Below, piece after piece: positions 1 through 8,042 of a DNA stretch of 42,901 bases (positions within the stretch are counted from its first letter, which is position 1; each line of letters starts with the position of its first letter). The notes beneath the pieces are model-generated. The model searched no databases. It saw only the letters and a program-made list of their open reading frames with translations, and was not told the origin of the DNA. A program made the translations under genes and the position numbers. The DNA comes from Sulfurovum sp. GTDB taxonomy: Bacteria; Campylobacterota; Campylobacteria; Campylobacterales; Sulfurovaceae. The DNA is taken from assembly GCA_027082955.1 (NCBI GenBank), contig JALWTA010000037.1, forward strand, positions 1 through 42,901. Direction: 5' to 3'.

Positions 1-44
1 TCTCTCAACCCACTCGGTTAAGGTCCCTGTGTTTGTGGACGCGT

Positions 45-73
45 ATTATAGCACCGAACGTCACCCTTGTCAA
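45..73 (-). promoter_or_regulatory. Strong sigma-70 promoter with UP-like A-tracts, firing left
   Basis: On the minus strand a perfect TTGACA (73-68) is followed after exactly 17 bases by a perfect TATAAT (50-45). Upstream of the -35 box, at about 78-112, the minus strand carries phased runs of A, like an UP element that binds the alpha subunit C-terminal domain. A double-consensus promoter is unusual here, since other promoters in this window have only a recognisable -10. The pattern suits an rRNA or other stable-RNA operon whose body lies left of position 1. The transcribed leader at 1-38 contains no gene I can identify. Confidence 0.85.
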
Positions 74-242
74 GGGTTTTTCCAATTTTTTTTCAATTTT
101 TTTGGTTTTTTTGATCCGCTTACATTAATATATTATAAAACTCAACTTCCGCTCATCACTTAAGTTGAACCAAAATTTCTTATCTTGCATTAAGATATTT
201 TGCTTTACAATATTAGTCATATTTATATTAGTAGGAATTTTT

Positions 243-428
243 ATGCGTTTTTACATTACGTTAGGAATTATTCTCTTCGCAGCAGGATGTACAGATGCAA
301 CTTCACCGGAACCAAACCAGGAACTCAATGCAAAGCAAGAGATCAAAAAGAACCTTACAGAAGCCGAGCAGGCACGAATGGAGTATCTTGCTTTAAAAGC
401 CAAAAGAGAAAAAGAGACTGCGTTTTAA
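243..428 (+). CDS. Small putative lipoprotein
   Basis: A 61-residue protein with a short hydrophobic N-terminus ending in Ala-Ala-Gly-Cys, a plausible lipobox cleaved before Cys16. The mature part is short, charged and likely helical, rich in Glu, Lys and Ala. The reading frame is open from 165, but the ATG at 243 is preferred: it has AGGAA just upstream and puts the lipobox at the usual distance from the N-terminus, while the longer form would add a second hydrophobic stretch. It would be lipid-anchored in the inner or outer membrane. No family recognised and function unknown. It stands alone upstream of the BI-1 family gene. Confidence 0.6.
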   Translation: MRFYITLGIILFAAGCTDATSPEPNQELNAKQEIKKNLTEAEQARMEYLALKAKREKETAF

Positions 429-509
429 TACTTCCTTGAATATTAACCTTGGATTAATCTCTCTCCACTATACTTTCCATCATAAATATTATTTTGAAAA
501 GGATTATCA

Positions 510-1199
510 ATGGCTTTATATGACAGAGACTATACTGCAACACATGAAACCGGCTATGTTCAGGAGTCTGCAACCGTTGACTTTATGAAGAAAACTTATC
601 AACTTTTGGCAGCAAGCATGATTGCCGCTGCTGCAGGTGCTTATGTAACTATGCCTTATGCAGCTGCTGTGTTTGAATACAGATGGTTCATTTTCGGAGC
701 GGAACTTCTTGTACTCTTCTTTGGTCTTGGTATGAGTAGAAACAAACCGGGATTGAATCTTGCAATGCTTTTTGTCTTTACCTTTTTGACTGGGGTATCG
801 CTTGTTCCACTGTTTGCCACAATGATAGGACTTGGCAATGGTGAAGTGATTGGAAACGCTTTTTTAATGACATCGGTACTTTTTGGTGCCTTAAGCCTAT
901 TTGCTATCAATAGTAAAAGCGACTATTCAAGTTGGGGGAAACCTCTCTTTATAACCCTTATAATCGTAATCGTCGCTTCTCTGATTAACTACTTTTTGCT
1001 TCAAAGTCCGCTACTGCATATCATTATAACAGCAGGAATACTGCTGCTGTTTGGGATTTTTACCATCTATGATACACAGAATATTGCCAACGGTGCCTAT
1101 GATTCGCCCGTTGATGCAGCAGTATCTCTATACATCGATTTTTTAAATATGTTCACTGCAATTCTGCAACTGCTTGGGATCATGGGAAGTGACGATTAA
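510..1199 (+). CDS. Bax inhibitor-1/YccA family inner-membrane protein
   Basis: A 229-residue protein with a short polar N-terminus (about 1-27) and then seven hydrophobic segments, the usual topology and length of the bacterial BI-1 (YccA/YbhL) family. The late motif around IYDTQNI, followed by a helix containing LYIDFLNMF, is characteristic of the family. Members of this family are linked to membrane-protein quality control (YccA and FtsH) or to pH-sensitive calcium leak (YetJ); which applies here cannot be told from sequence. The start has AAGGA about seven bases upstream. It appears monocistronic, with a new -10 box before secG. Confidence 0.9.
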   Translation: MALYDRDYTATHETGYVQESATVDFMKKTYQLLAASMIAAAAGAYVTMPYAAAVFEYRWFIFGAELLVLFFGLGMSRNKPGLNLAMLFVFTFLTGVSLVPLFATMIGLGNGEVIGNAFLMTSVLFGALSLFAINSKSDYSSWGKPLFITLIIVIVASLINYFLLQSPLLHIIITAGILLLFGIFTIYDTQNIANGAYDSPVDAAVSLYIDFLNMFTAILQLLGIMGSDD

Positions 1200-1252
1200 T
1201 CCCCCCCAGACTCTCCTTCTCTTCACTTACCGCACTTTCAATATAGTTTGGG

Positions 1253-1258
1253 TATAAT
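1253..1258 (+). promoter_or_regulatory. -10 box upstream of secG
   Basis: A perfect TATAAT about 49 bases before the chosen secG start. The region 17 bases upstream shows no TTGACA-like hexamer, consistent with the weak -35 requirement of campylobacterotal sigma-70. It would drive secG and perhaps frr-pyrE. Confidence 0.5.
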
Positions 1259-1306
1259 CGCCCAAATTATTGCCCGTTACTTATGGGTATCGAAGAAGAG
1301 GAATCT

Positions 1307-1639
1307 ATGACATCAACACTGTTAATCATACAAATTATTCTGGCTATTGCCATTACCATCGTTGTTTTACTCCAAAAGAGTTCAAGTATCGGTCTGGGGG
1401 CATACAGCGGAAGCAATGAATCTGTATTTGGCGCCAAAGGTCCAACAGGTTTTTTGGCAAAAATGACATTTGCATTAGCACTTGCCTTCATTATCAACAC
1501 GCTCGCACTTGGATTTTTCTACACCCAAGAGAGCAAACGTTCTGTCGTTGACACAATGCAGCCGAAGAATAACACCGTCGTTCCCGCCGCACCTTCAAAA
1601 TCCTCAACTCCATCTGCCCCTTCAGCGCCTGCCAAATAA
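1307..1639 (+). CDS. secG: Preprotein translocase subunit SecG
   Basis: A 110-residue SecG, the small accessory subunit of the SecYEG channel in the inner membrane. It shows the family's two membrane helices (about residues 1-22 and 48-70) joined by a loop with the typical LLQKSSSIGLGAYSG and FGAKGPTGFLAK segments. The C-terminus is a low-complexity Pro/Ser/Ala tail, common in this phylum. The frame is open from an ATG at 1283, but the ATG at 1307 has AGAGGAA upstream and gives the standard SecG N-terminus. Next comes frr after about 120 bases. Confidence 0.93.
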   Translation: MTSTLLIIQIILAIAITIVVLLQKSSSIGLGAYSGSNESVFGAKGPTGFLAKMTFALALAFIINTLALGFFYTQESKRSVVDTMQPKNNTVVPAAPSKSSTPSAPSAPAK

Positions 1640-1763
1640 AAGCAGGCACCTACAACCACACACCATAACACATAGTAACGAGACATTCTGCCAACGCCTG
1701 TACTGAAGTACATAAAAAGGTAAAAAAGGGTAAAATTCACTCAAAATACCCGAGGAGAGAAAT

Positions 1764-2321
1764 ATGGTGAATGAAATTTTTGAACATGCCGGTGAGCATA
1801 TGGACAAGAGCATCGAAGCACTCAAACGCGACTTTGCATCACTACGTACTGGGAAGGTCACGACCAGCATTGTAGACAACATAAAAGTTGATTATTATGG
1901 CACACCCACACCTCTTAATCAAGTAGGAAGTGTCATTGCCACTGACGCAACAACCATTGCAATTACACCATGGGAGAAGAACCTGCTCAATGACATAGAA
2001 CGGGCTATCCAAGAAGCCAACATCGGTGTTAATCCGAACAATGATGGAGACTTTATTAAACTTTTCTTCCCCCCTATGACATCAGAGCAGCGCCAAGAGA
2101 TCGTGAAGCAAGCAAAAGCCATGGCTGAAAATGCACGAGTTGCCATTAGAAATGTGCGTAAGGATGCCAACAACAAAATCAAAAAGCGGGAAAAAGACAA
2201 AGAGATCAGTGAGGATGAGTCCAAAAAAGCACAGGACGAAGTCCAAAAGATTACCGATGCACATATACAACAAGTTGATGATCTCTTCAAATCCAAAGAA
2301 GCGGATATCTTAAAGGTATAA
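1764..2321 (+). CDS. frr: Ribosome recycling factor
   Basis: A 185-residue ribosome recycling factor, the standard length. With EF-G it splits post-termination 70S ribosomes. Recognisable segments are the N-terminal helix with LRTGK (about residues 28-32), the [12 protein letters not shown] region of domain II, and the C-terminal helix with [10 protein letters not shown] and ISEDE. The start ATG has GAGGAGAG upstream. The stop TAA is followed by one base and then the pyrE start, so the two genes are almost certainly co-translated; secG-frr-pyrE may be one transcript. Confidence 0.96.
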   Translation: MVNEIFEHAGEHMDKSIEALKRDFASLRTGKVTTSIVDNIKVDYYGTPTPLNQVGSVIATDATTIAITPWEKNLLNDIERAIQEANIGVNPNNDGDFIKLFFPPMTSEQRQEIVKQAKAMAENARVAIRNVRKDANNKIKKREKDKEISEDESKKAQDEVQKITDAHIQQVDDLFKSKEADILKV

Positions 2322-2322
2322 T

Positions 2323-2928
2323 ATGAATATTGAACAAATCTATAAGGATGCGAATGCTCTTCTTGAGGGGCACTTTCTGCTTGCAAGCGGCAATCACTCT
2401 GCGAGATACCTGCAAAGCGCCAAAGTACTGGAATACCCTGAAAAAGCGGCACAGCTTACTGACGCTCTGGCAAAAATGATCAAAGAAGCAGGCATTGAAG
2501 TAGATACAGTCTGTGCTCCGGCACTTGGCGGTGTTCTCGCGGGCTATGAACTAGCACGATCACTGGGGGTTCGTTCCATATTTGTCGAAAAACAAGACGG
2601 AGGTATGGTACTGCGACGCGGTTTTGAAGTTCGTCCAAACGAAAAGATCATTATTTGTGAAGATATTATCACTACCGGCGGCTCTGCCCTTAAAGCGGCA
2701 CAAGCGATTGAAGCACTTGGTGCCGAGGTTGTTGCTTTCGCTTCATTGGCCAACCGTGGATTTTGCCGAAGAGAAGGAAGTCAGATAGATGCAAAACCAG
2801 AATGCAAGCTCCCTTCAGATGTTCCCTTTTTCTCTCTGGAAGATTTCACTTTTGAAATGTACGCACCAGATATATGTCCCATGTGCAAAGAGGGCTCTTC
2901 TGCAATTAAACCTGGCAGCAAAGGATAG
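2323..2928 (+). CDS. pyrE: Orotate phosphoribosyltransferase
   Basis: A 201-residue type I phosphoribosyltransferase that joins orotate to PRPP to make orotidine monophosphate in pyrimidine synthesis. The PRPP-binding loop with two acidic residues and TTGGSAL lies at about 112-122 (CEDIITTGG), and the [15 protein letters not shown] segment suits the flexible catalytic loop of the family. Near the C-terminus a CPMCKEG pair of cysteines is present, as in the PyrE subgroup of this phylum and others. The start lies one base after the frr stop. It ends tail to tail with the PAS gene 15 bases on. Confidence 0.95.
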   Translation: MNIEQIYKDANALLEGHFLLASGNHSARYLQSAKVLEYPEKAAQLTDALAKMIKEAGIEVDTVCAPALGGVLAGYELARSLGVRSIFVEKQDGGMVLRRGFEVRPNEKIIICEDIITTGGSALKAAQAIEALGAEVVAFASLANRGFCRREGSQIDAKPECKLPSDVPFFSLEDFTFEMYAPDICPMCKEGSSAIKPGSKG

Positions 2929-2943
2929 ATAGGAGGTCTGCCA

Positions 2944-3453
2944 TTAAAAATTACAGGCACCTCTACCCATAAACACCTCTCCGCAATATTGACTGGTGGC
3001 ATTTACGTCACCACTTGCTTTGATGGCTTCATACTCGGCCATCACATTTTCTAGTTCTTTTGCATTGGGAGCACGACGCGTTGCCATAAATCCTGTTATC
3101 GTACCGTTTTCATCTATTTTCGGCTGTACGATCAATTCTGTCCAGTACCCAATACCCTCTTTAGAAATATTGCATACATATCCACTCCATGTCTTTCCTT
3201 CAGAGGTTTTTTGGCATGCATCTTTGAAGATAGATGTCGGCATATTTGGATGCATATGGGCACAGTGCGGGGATCCTATCACCTCATCTTTCTCATAGCC
3301 GCTTATCTCCACAAATCGGCGGTTTGCATAGGTAATCACCCCATCCATGTCCGTTTCTACCAGCAACGGCTTCCCATCATAAATAAACTCTTCATCTCGT
3401 GCATCTTCTCTGCTAATCTTGCGTCCGCTCTTTACATTTGTAAATGTCGCCAT
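2944..3453 (-). CDS. PAS-domain protein, CetB/Aer-type sensor
   Basis: A 169-residue protein consisting mainly of one PAS domain (about residues 25-130). The ITYANRRFVEISGYEKDEVIG stretch, the later histidine/proline motif before MPTSIFKD, and the WSGYVCNISKEG segment resemble Aer and the Campylobacter CetB family, which bind FAD and sense redox state for energy taxis with a separate signalling partner. No output domain is present, so it would need a partner, and none lies in the window. The ATG at 3453 has AGGAG six bases upstream; the frame opens 11 codons earlier without a good ribosome site. The tail ends in a short Cys-containing segment. A CetB-like role is inferred. Confidence 0.75.
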   Translation of the reverse strand: MATFTNVKSGRKISREDARDEEFIYDGKPLLVETDMDGVITYANRRFVEISGYEKDEVIGSPHCAHMHPNMPTSIFKDACQKTSEGKTWSGYVCNISKEGIGYWTELIVQPKIDENGTITGFMATRRAPNAKELENVMAEYEAIKASGDVNATSQYCGEVFMGRGACNF

Positions 3454-3484
3454 CGCATTTCTCCTGTAGGCATAATTTGTGCCC

Positions 3485-3490
3485 ATTATA
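3485..3490 (-). promoter_or_regulatory. -10 box upstream of the PAS gene
   Basis: TATAAT on the minus strand, 31 bases before the PAS start. No convincing -35. It suggests the PAS gene can be transcribed independently of the ATPase gene above it. Confidence 0.4.
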
Positions 3491-3519
3491 AATGAAATTG
3501 ATTTAAAGTTTACTTTATC

Positions 3520-3536
3520 TATAGATTTAATCTATA
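3520..3536. repeat. Perfect short palindrome at the end of the ATPase gene
   Basis: TATAGATT-T-AATCTATA, eight-base arms around one base, overlapping the TAG stop of the HerA-like gene and just upstream of the PAS promoter. It could be an operator; there is no GC-rich stem or U-run, so a terminator is unlikely. Confidence 0.35.
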
Positions 3537-5865
3537 CACGCCATACCAAAGCACAATTCATCACATCAATATCGGTTCTGCGGGGCTTGATAATAAGTGG
3601 TTCTACAGAATAGGAATTGACATCATAACGCTCATTGAGTTGATCAATCTTGGATTCCAATTCTTCCTCAAGCGCATCGATGTCATCCTGTATAGATGCG
3701 ACACGGGCTTCGGCTCGACTCATATCGGCTCGTTCTTTCAATATTTTGCCACCCTTATTGACTGCTCGTCCTATCTTGGTTACACTCCGCTTGCCAAACA
3801 GTGCACCAAGGACAGATATACCGGTTTCTATAAGTGAGTTCACTGTGTCTGCGTTCTCTTTTTCAACACGTTCCTTTGCCCGCTGAAGCCGATCAAGCAA
3901 AACTTTCTCTTTTTTGCCATATCGCTCTTTGAGCTTTTCTATCTCCGCTTCTTTTTTCTCTTGCAGGGCATCCTCAATCTCAACCATAAAGTCCGCTTTG
4001 GAATCTCCCGGATGTGATGCCATTTTCAATGCCGGGCATTTCCACAACTGCAAGCTTTGTGTCTGGTATAAATGTGCTTTAAGTTCACGGATAGCATGAC
4101 GAAGCCCTTTATCTCGCAAAATGATTTCCGGAAGCATTGCAAAATGGGCATCTTTGGGTGCATTGTGCGGAAAGCGTTCAAAATCATTTTCATCCTCTTG
4201 CGCTTCTCCCCATTCTATACGCTGCATTTCCTCAGTCAAAGGAAGTGAAACAATAAGCATCTTCTGCTCATCAATCCCCCTACGCTGATTGAAAAAATGT
4301 ATTGTAACCTTTGCGCCCAGAGTAGCGTAGAAGTCATTGTTTCCGGATATATCCGGTTCATAATATTGGGCTATAGAACTGTCTATTTGCTGCAGTGTCG
4401 CTTTTGTATGCACAACACTCTGCCGTGCACTTCCAGAAACGTTTGTCTTCGAATCAATATCCATTTTCTCATCTGCCATCAATTCTGAAATTTCATCTCT
4501 CTTTAACGGTCCCTTGAGATAGCTCATAACCCATCTTGTTGTAAATAGACGGATATCCTCCAAATGTGTGCTTTTTAAAAAAAATGTACGCTGCCTCAAC
4601 GAAGAGAGCAGTGCGCGTATCTCTTTAGTCTCAAAAGAAGATCCAATCTTTCCTCCAAGCCCCTCTATCACACGGTCAATATCTTGCCGTGTCTGCAATC
4701 TGCCGATGAACCATGTACCGATATTTGCAAGCCCTTTATAATCAAGATCGACAGGGTTTTGTGTACTGAGTACAATGCCGGTACCAAAAGCCCTTGCCTG
4801 CTTCAGAAGCAAGAGCATCGGTTCTTTGCTGGGAGGATTTTTGGTAGGCGGGAAAAATCCGAATATCTCATCCATGTAGAGCATTGCTTTCAGCCGTGAT
4901 GCGCCACTTTGACGACGCATCCATGCAATATATTTGTTCAAAAGCAATGTAACAAAGAACATTCTCTCCTCATCATTAAGATGTGAGATGGAAAAAATAG
5001 AGATCTTTGCTTTCCCCTCATCATCATAAAGCAGTTTTTGTATATCAAGCGGTTCGCCTTGAAGCCACAGTGAGAAACTGGGACTTGCCAATAATGCATT
5101 GAACTGCGTTGCCAGCTTAAAACGTTTTTCTTTTGGAAAGAAATCTTCCAAAGAGAGGACCCCCACACTCTTAAACGATGGTGAAATAATGGCTCCTACC
5201 ATTTTCTCTATGCCCATATCTTCCCCTGCAAGCCATGCCTGCTTCAATATTTGTGCAATCAGGATATAAGATGGAGAATCCAATGCATCCGTTGCCTCAC
5301 CAATGAGTGCCAACAAACTCGTTGCAGTGCTTTTCAAGTAGGATGAGAACAGATCACTGTCTTGCATAATTTCATCTGGCGGAACACCCATAGAAGCGAG
5401 GATATTTACAGGGATACCCGATGAACTGCCCGGTGTGTAGATCAACCTTTTTACACGAGAAAAGCGCTTTACACGTTCACTCGACTGCCCCCAGCTTTCA
5501 ATCCCTTCTTTCCAGCGCCGCGCAACCGTTTCTGCATAAACCAGAGGCTCCTCCCCTTTTGCCTCTGCTTCATCTTTGACCCAAGGTAAAAAATGTTGAG
5601 GATCAAATGCCGGATCAGTCAGACAGAGATCACCCATATCCCCTTTAGGATCGATCACTATAGCAGGAATATTATCAATAGCTGCTTCTTCAAGAAGACC
5701 GATACCCAAACCGGTTTTTCCTGATCCCGTCATCCCGATAATCGCTGCATGGGTTGTTAAATTTTTATTTTTAAGCAGTGTCAAGACTTCTGTAACGTCT
5801 CCCTGCTCTTTGTCAACCTCTTTTCCAAGATAAAACAATCCTGCTTTTTCATAAACGGTCTGCAT
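3532..5865 (-). CDS. HerA-like ATP-binding protein (DUF87/DUF853 type)
   Basis: A 777-residue FtsK/HerA-superfamily ATPase. Walker A is GMTGSGKT at residues 44-51, followed by the VIDPKGDMGDL strand at 70-80. Walker B is LYMDE at 329-333, and the STQNPVDLDYKGLANIG segment at 367-383 is typical of the HerA/DUF853 group. Residues of about 640-760 are strongly charged and predicted coiled coil, flanking a small Gly/Ala hydrophobic patch (ISVLGALFG). HerA proteins pump DNA in repair or defence with NurA-type nucleases, but the DUF853-type branch has no settled role, and no nuclease gene is adjacent. It is followed 78 bases on by the PAS gene. Confidence 0.85.
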   Translation of the reverse strand: MQTVYEKAGLFYLGKEVDKEQGDVTEVLTLLKNKNLTTHAAIIGMTGSGKTGLGIGLLEEAAIDNIPAIVIDPKGDMGDLCLTDPAFDPQHFLPWVKDEAEAKGEEPLVYAETVARRWKEGIESWGQSSERVKRFSRVKRLIYTPGSSSGIPVNILASMGVPPDEIMQDSDLFSSYLKSTATSLLALIGEATDALDSPSYILIAQILKQAWLAGEDMGIEKMVGAIISPSFKSVGVLSLEDFFPKEKRFKLATQFNALLASPSFSLWLQGEPLDIQKLLYDDEGKAKISIFSISHLNDEERMFFVTLLLNKYIAWMRRQSGASRLKAMLYMDEIFGFFPPTKNPPSKEPMLLLLKQARAFGTGIVLSTQNPVDLDYKGLANIGTWFIGRLQTRQDIDRVIEGLGGKIGSSFETKEIRALLSSLRQRTFFLKSTHLEDIRLFTTRWVMSYLKGPLKRDEISELMADEKMDIDSKTNVSGSARQSVVHTKATLQQIDSSIAQYYEPDISGNNDFYATLGAKVTIHFFNQRRGIDEQKMLIVSLPLTEEMQRIEWGEAQEDENDFERFPHNAPKDAHFAMLPEIILRDKGLRHAIRELKAHLYQTQSLQLWKCPALKMASHPGDSKADFMVEIEDALQEKKEAEIEKLKERYGKKEKVLLDRLQRAKERVEKENADTVNSLIETGISVLGALFGKRSVTKIGRAVNKGGKILKERADMSRAEARVASIQDDIDALEEELESKIDQLNERYDVNSYSVEPLIIKPRRTDIDVMNCALVWRV

Positions 5866-5916
5866 AAATTACACTCCTTGATGAATAGTCTATTATTGTA
5901 GCAGGTTTTCGCTGAC

Positions 5917-6528
5917 TTACAGTCCAGGGAATGAAGAGGGTTTCGGCGGTGCTTTTTTCTGTAATCGCACTGGAGGATTAGCCTGTTTTTTACGCCGAGG
6001 GGGTATTGGTTTAGGCTTTGGGGGAGTTGGTTTTGTAATGCCCTGCACCAAAAAAGCATCAGGTTTTTTATCTTTTTGCTGCAATACCACTAATACTTTA
6101 TCTTTAACATAGGTCACATCAAAATGTACAATATCTCGACTCACGGCATCAGTATCTATCTGTTCCCCGTCTTTCACGGGAAGATGATAATCTGTCCCTT
6201 CTGTCCGAATCAAAATATGATCCTCTTTTGTCACTACCCAGCATACCTTTGCTTCCGCACGCCCATACAAACTATTATGCGTCCTTTCCATGCATAGCCT
6301 GTCAAAGTCATCTTTTTTGATGGACAGGTTTCCATCAGATGCTGCAATGTCCAAAAAAAGTGCATGTGCAACACGCTTATCATACTCACTCTGTTCAAGA
6401 TATCTGCGAAGCTGGCGATTCGAATCATTCAGTACATCCGTACTACGGTACAATACTGGCAAGATAATCCCCATCAAAGCAATGGCTATCAAAACCTCAA
6501 TAATGGTAAATGCGGCTCGTATACGCAT
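5917..6528 (-). CDS. Type II secretion minor pseudopilin, GspJ-like, with Pro/Lys-rich tail
   Basis: A 203-residue protein with a class III prepilin signal: a very short basic leader and Ala6-Phe7 cleavage site, then FTIIEVLIAIALMGI with the conserved Glu at mature position 5. The middle is a soluble domain. The last 40 residues are rich in Pro, Lys and Arg (PPKPKP, PPRRKK), which is unusual for a pseudopilin. It is the last gene of the minus arm, sharing the TAATG junction with gspE. Placement after gspE and a size near 200 residues favour GspJ, but sequence alone does not settle J against another minor pseudopilin. Confidence 0.7.
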   Translation of the reverse strand: MRIRAAFTIIEVLIAIALMGIILPVLYRSTDVLNDSNRQLRRYLEQSEYDKRVAHALFLDIAASDGNLSIKKDDFDRLCMERTHNSLYGRAEAKVCWVVTKEDHILIRTEGTDYHLPVKDGEQIDTDAVSRDIVHFDVTYVKDKVLVVLQQKDKKPDAFLVQGITKPTPPKPKPIPPRRKKQANPPVRLQKKAPPKPSSFPGL

Positions 6529-8042
6529 TATCCGTCCATTAAACCTACGCGAACAGCTTCTTCGTAACTTGTTTCCCCTGCAATAAGCATCAATTTTAGT
6601 TTATCCGATATTGTCTGCATGCCCCGCTGCTTCATAGCTTCTCTAATTTGATGATCATTAAACCCGTCTTTCATCATCATCTTCACTTCATCATCTATCA
6701 TAAAAAGCTCTCCTATTGCCTGCCTTCCCTTATAGCCGGTAAAATCACATACTTTGCAACCCTTCGCATGATAATACTGAGCATCAGAGGGGATACCTAC
6801 TTCTTCGGTAACTGCTTTTGGTAAATTGACTGGTTCTTTGCAATGGCTACAGAGTTTTCGCGTTAAACGCTGCGCCAGTACTCCCAAAAGTGTAGAGGAG
6901 ATCAGAAAATTTTCAATACCCATATCCATCAAGCGGCTCAACGAAGATGTTGCATCGTTGGTATGCAGTGTAGAAAGCAGCAAATGCCCTGTGAGTGCAG
7001 CGCGTAACGCTATGTCAGCAGTTTCTGAGTCTCGAATCTCTCCCACCATAATAATATCCGGATCTTGTCGCAGGATAGAACGCAACCCGGCAGAAAAAGT
7101 TAACCCCACTTTTTCATTAACCTGTATTTGAGAGATATTATCCGCATTGTATTCTACCGGATCTTCGACCGTAATGATGTTTTTATCAGGGGTCGCAATA
7201 TGCTGCAAACAAGCATGCAGGGTTGTTGATTTCCCTGATCCGGTTGGTCCTGTCACCAATATCATGCCATGCGCATGGGTTAAGAGTCTATAAAGATTCT
7301 GTGTAATATCTTCCTGAAAACCGAGTGATTCCAGCGTGGGGATATGTTCACTCTGTGCCAAAATACGCATCACGATACGCTCTCCATGATATGTCGGCAA
7401 AATAGACACCCTCACATCCAGTGTCTTACCGGAGATAGCAATTTGGGTACGCCCATCTTGGGGAAGACGTTTTTCCGAAATATCAAGATTGGAGATAACC
7501 TTGATACGGTTGATCACAAGTGCTACAACCATCCTATCTAGATCCAAATGTTTTTTCAATGCACCGTCTATACGGAAACGCACTTCCCCTTTACGTTCTT
7601 GACTCTCAATATGTATATCACTCGCTTCTTTTTGAAGCGCTTGAAAGAAAAGCGAATTGACCAATTTAATGATAGGGGCAGACTCTTCATTTGAAAGCAG
7701 GTCCTGCGAATTTCGGATAAATTCTAAAAGTTCTGATTCTACTTCGATCAGATCTTCTGTCGTGGTAGACATCTCTGCGAACTCAGAGCCGGTCTGAATT
7801 TCAAGAAATTTGTTTTTAAGCCGTTCAAAACTTTCTTTGTCAACCGTTGCAATCGGATATTTCAAACCAAGCTTAGAAAAATAGTTTAAAGCATCTGAAA
7901 CAGTTTCATGATTAACAATGGCATATCTTTTCCCCTCGACAATAGCAAAAAGAAGATGATGTTTCAACGCGATCTTGTGATCGATCCCCTCTTCCCATAG
8001 TGGCTCAAGATCTACATCCTGAAGATGTGGGAAGCGCAACAT
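6528..8042 (-). CDS. gspE: Type II secretion ATPase GspE
   Basis: A 504-residue cytoplasmic hexameric ATPase that powers pseudopilus assembly. Walker A GPTGSGKST lies at 265-273, the Asp box ITVEDPVEY at 290-298, Walker B IIMVGEIRD at 330-338 and the His box TGHLLLSTLHTNDA at 351-364. A four-cysteine zinc motif (Cys398, 401, 429, 432) sits in the C-terminal part, typical of GspE/PilB. The N-terminal 90 residues are the divergent domain that docks to GspL. Its start overlaps the gspD stop by one base (TAATG), as does its own stop with the GspJ-like start. The Campylobacter homologue of this class (CtsE) serves DNA uptake. Confidence 0.95.
   Translation of the reverse strand: MLRFPHLQDVDLEPLWEEGIDHKIALKHHLLFAIVEGKRYAIVNHETVSDALNYFSKLGLKYPIATVDKESFERLKNKFLEIQTGSEFAEMSTTTEDLIEVESELLEFIRNSQDLLSNEESAPIIKLVNSLFFQALQKEASDIHIESQERKGEVRFRIDGALKKHLDLDRMVVALVINRIKVISNLDISEKRLPQDGRTQIAISGKTLDVRVSILPTYHGERIVMRILAQSEHIPTLESLGFQEDITQNLYRLLTHAHGMILVTGPTGSGKSTTLHACLQHIATPDKNIITVEDPVEYNADNISQIQVNEKVGLTFSAGLRSILRQDPDIIMVGEIRDSETADIALRAALTGHLLLSTLHTNDATSSLSRLMDMGIENFLISSTLLGVLAQRLTRKLCSHCKEPVNLPKAVTEEVGIPSDAQYYHAKGCKVCDFTGYKGRQAIGELFMIDDEVKMMMKDGFNDHQIREAMKQRGMQTISDKLKLMLIAGETSYEEAVRVGLMDG

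Noticed and set aside
1-38. Leader sequence considered as a tRNA 5' half
   Set aside because: The AACCGAGTGGGTTGAG stretch recalls a D-arm, but stems do not pair as in a tRNA and the rest is outside the window.
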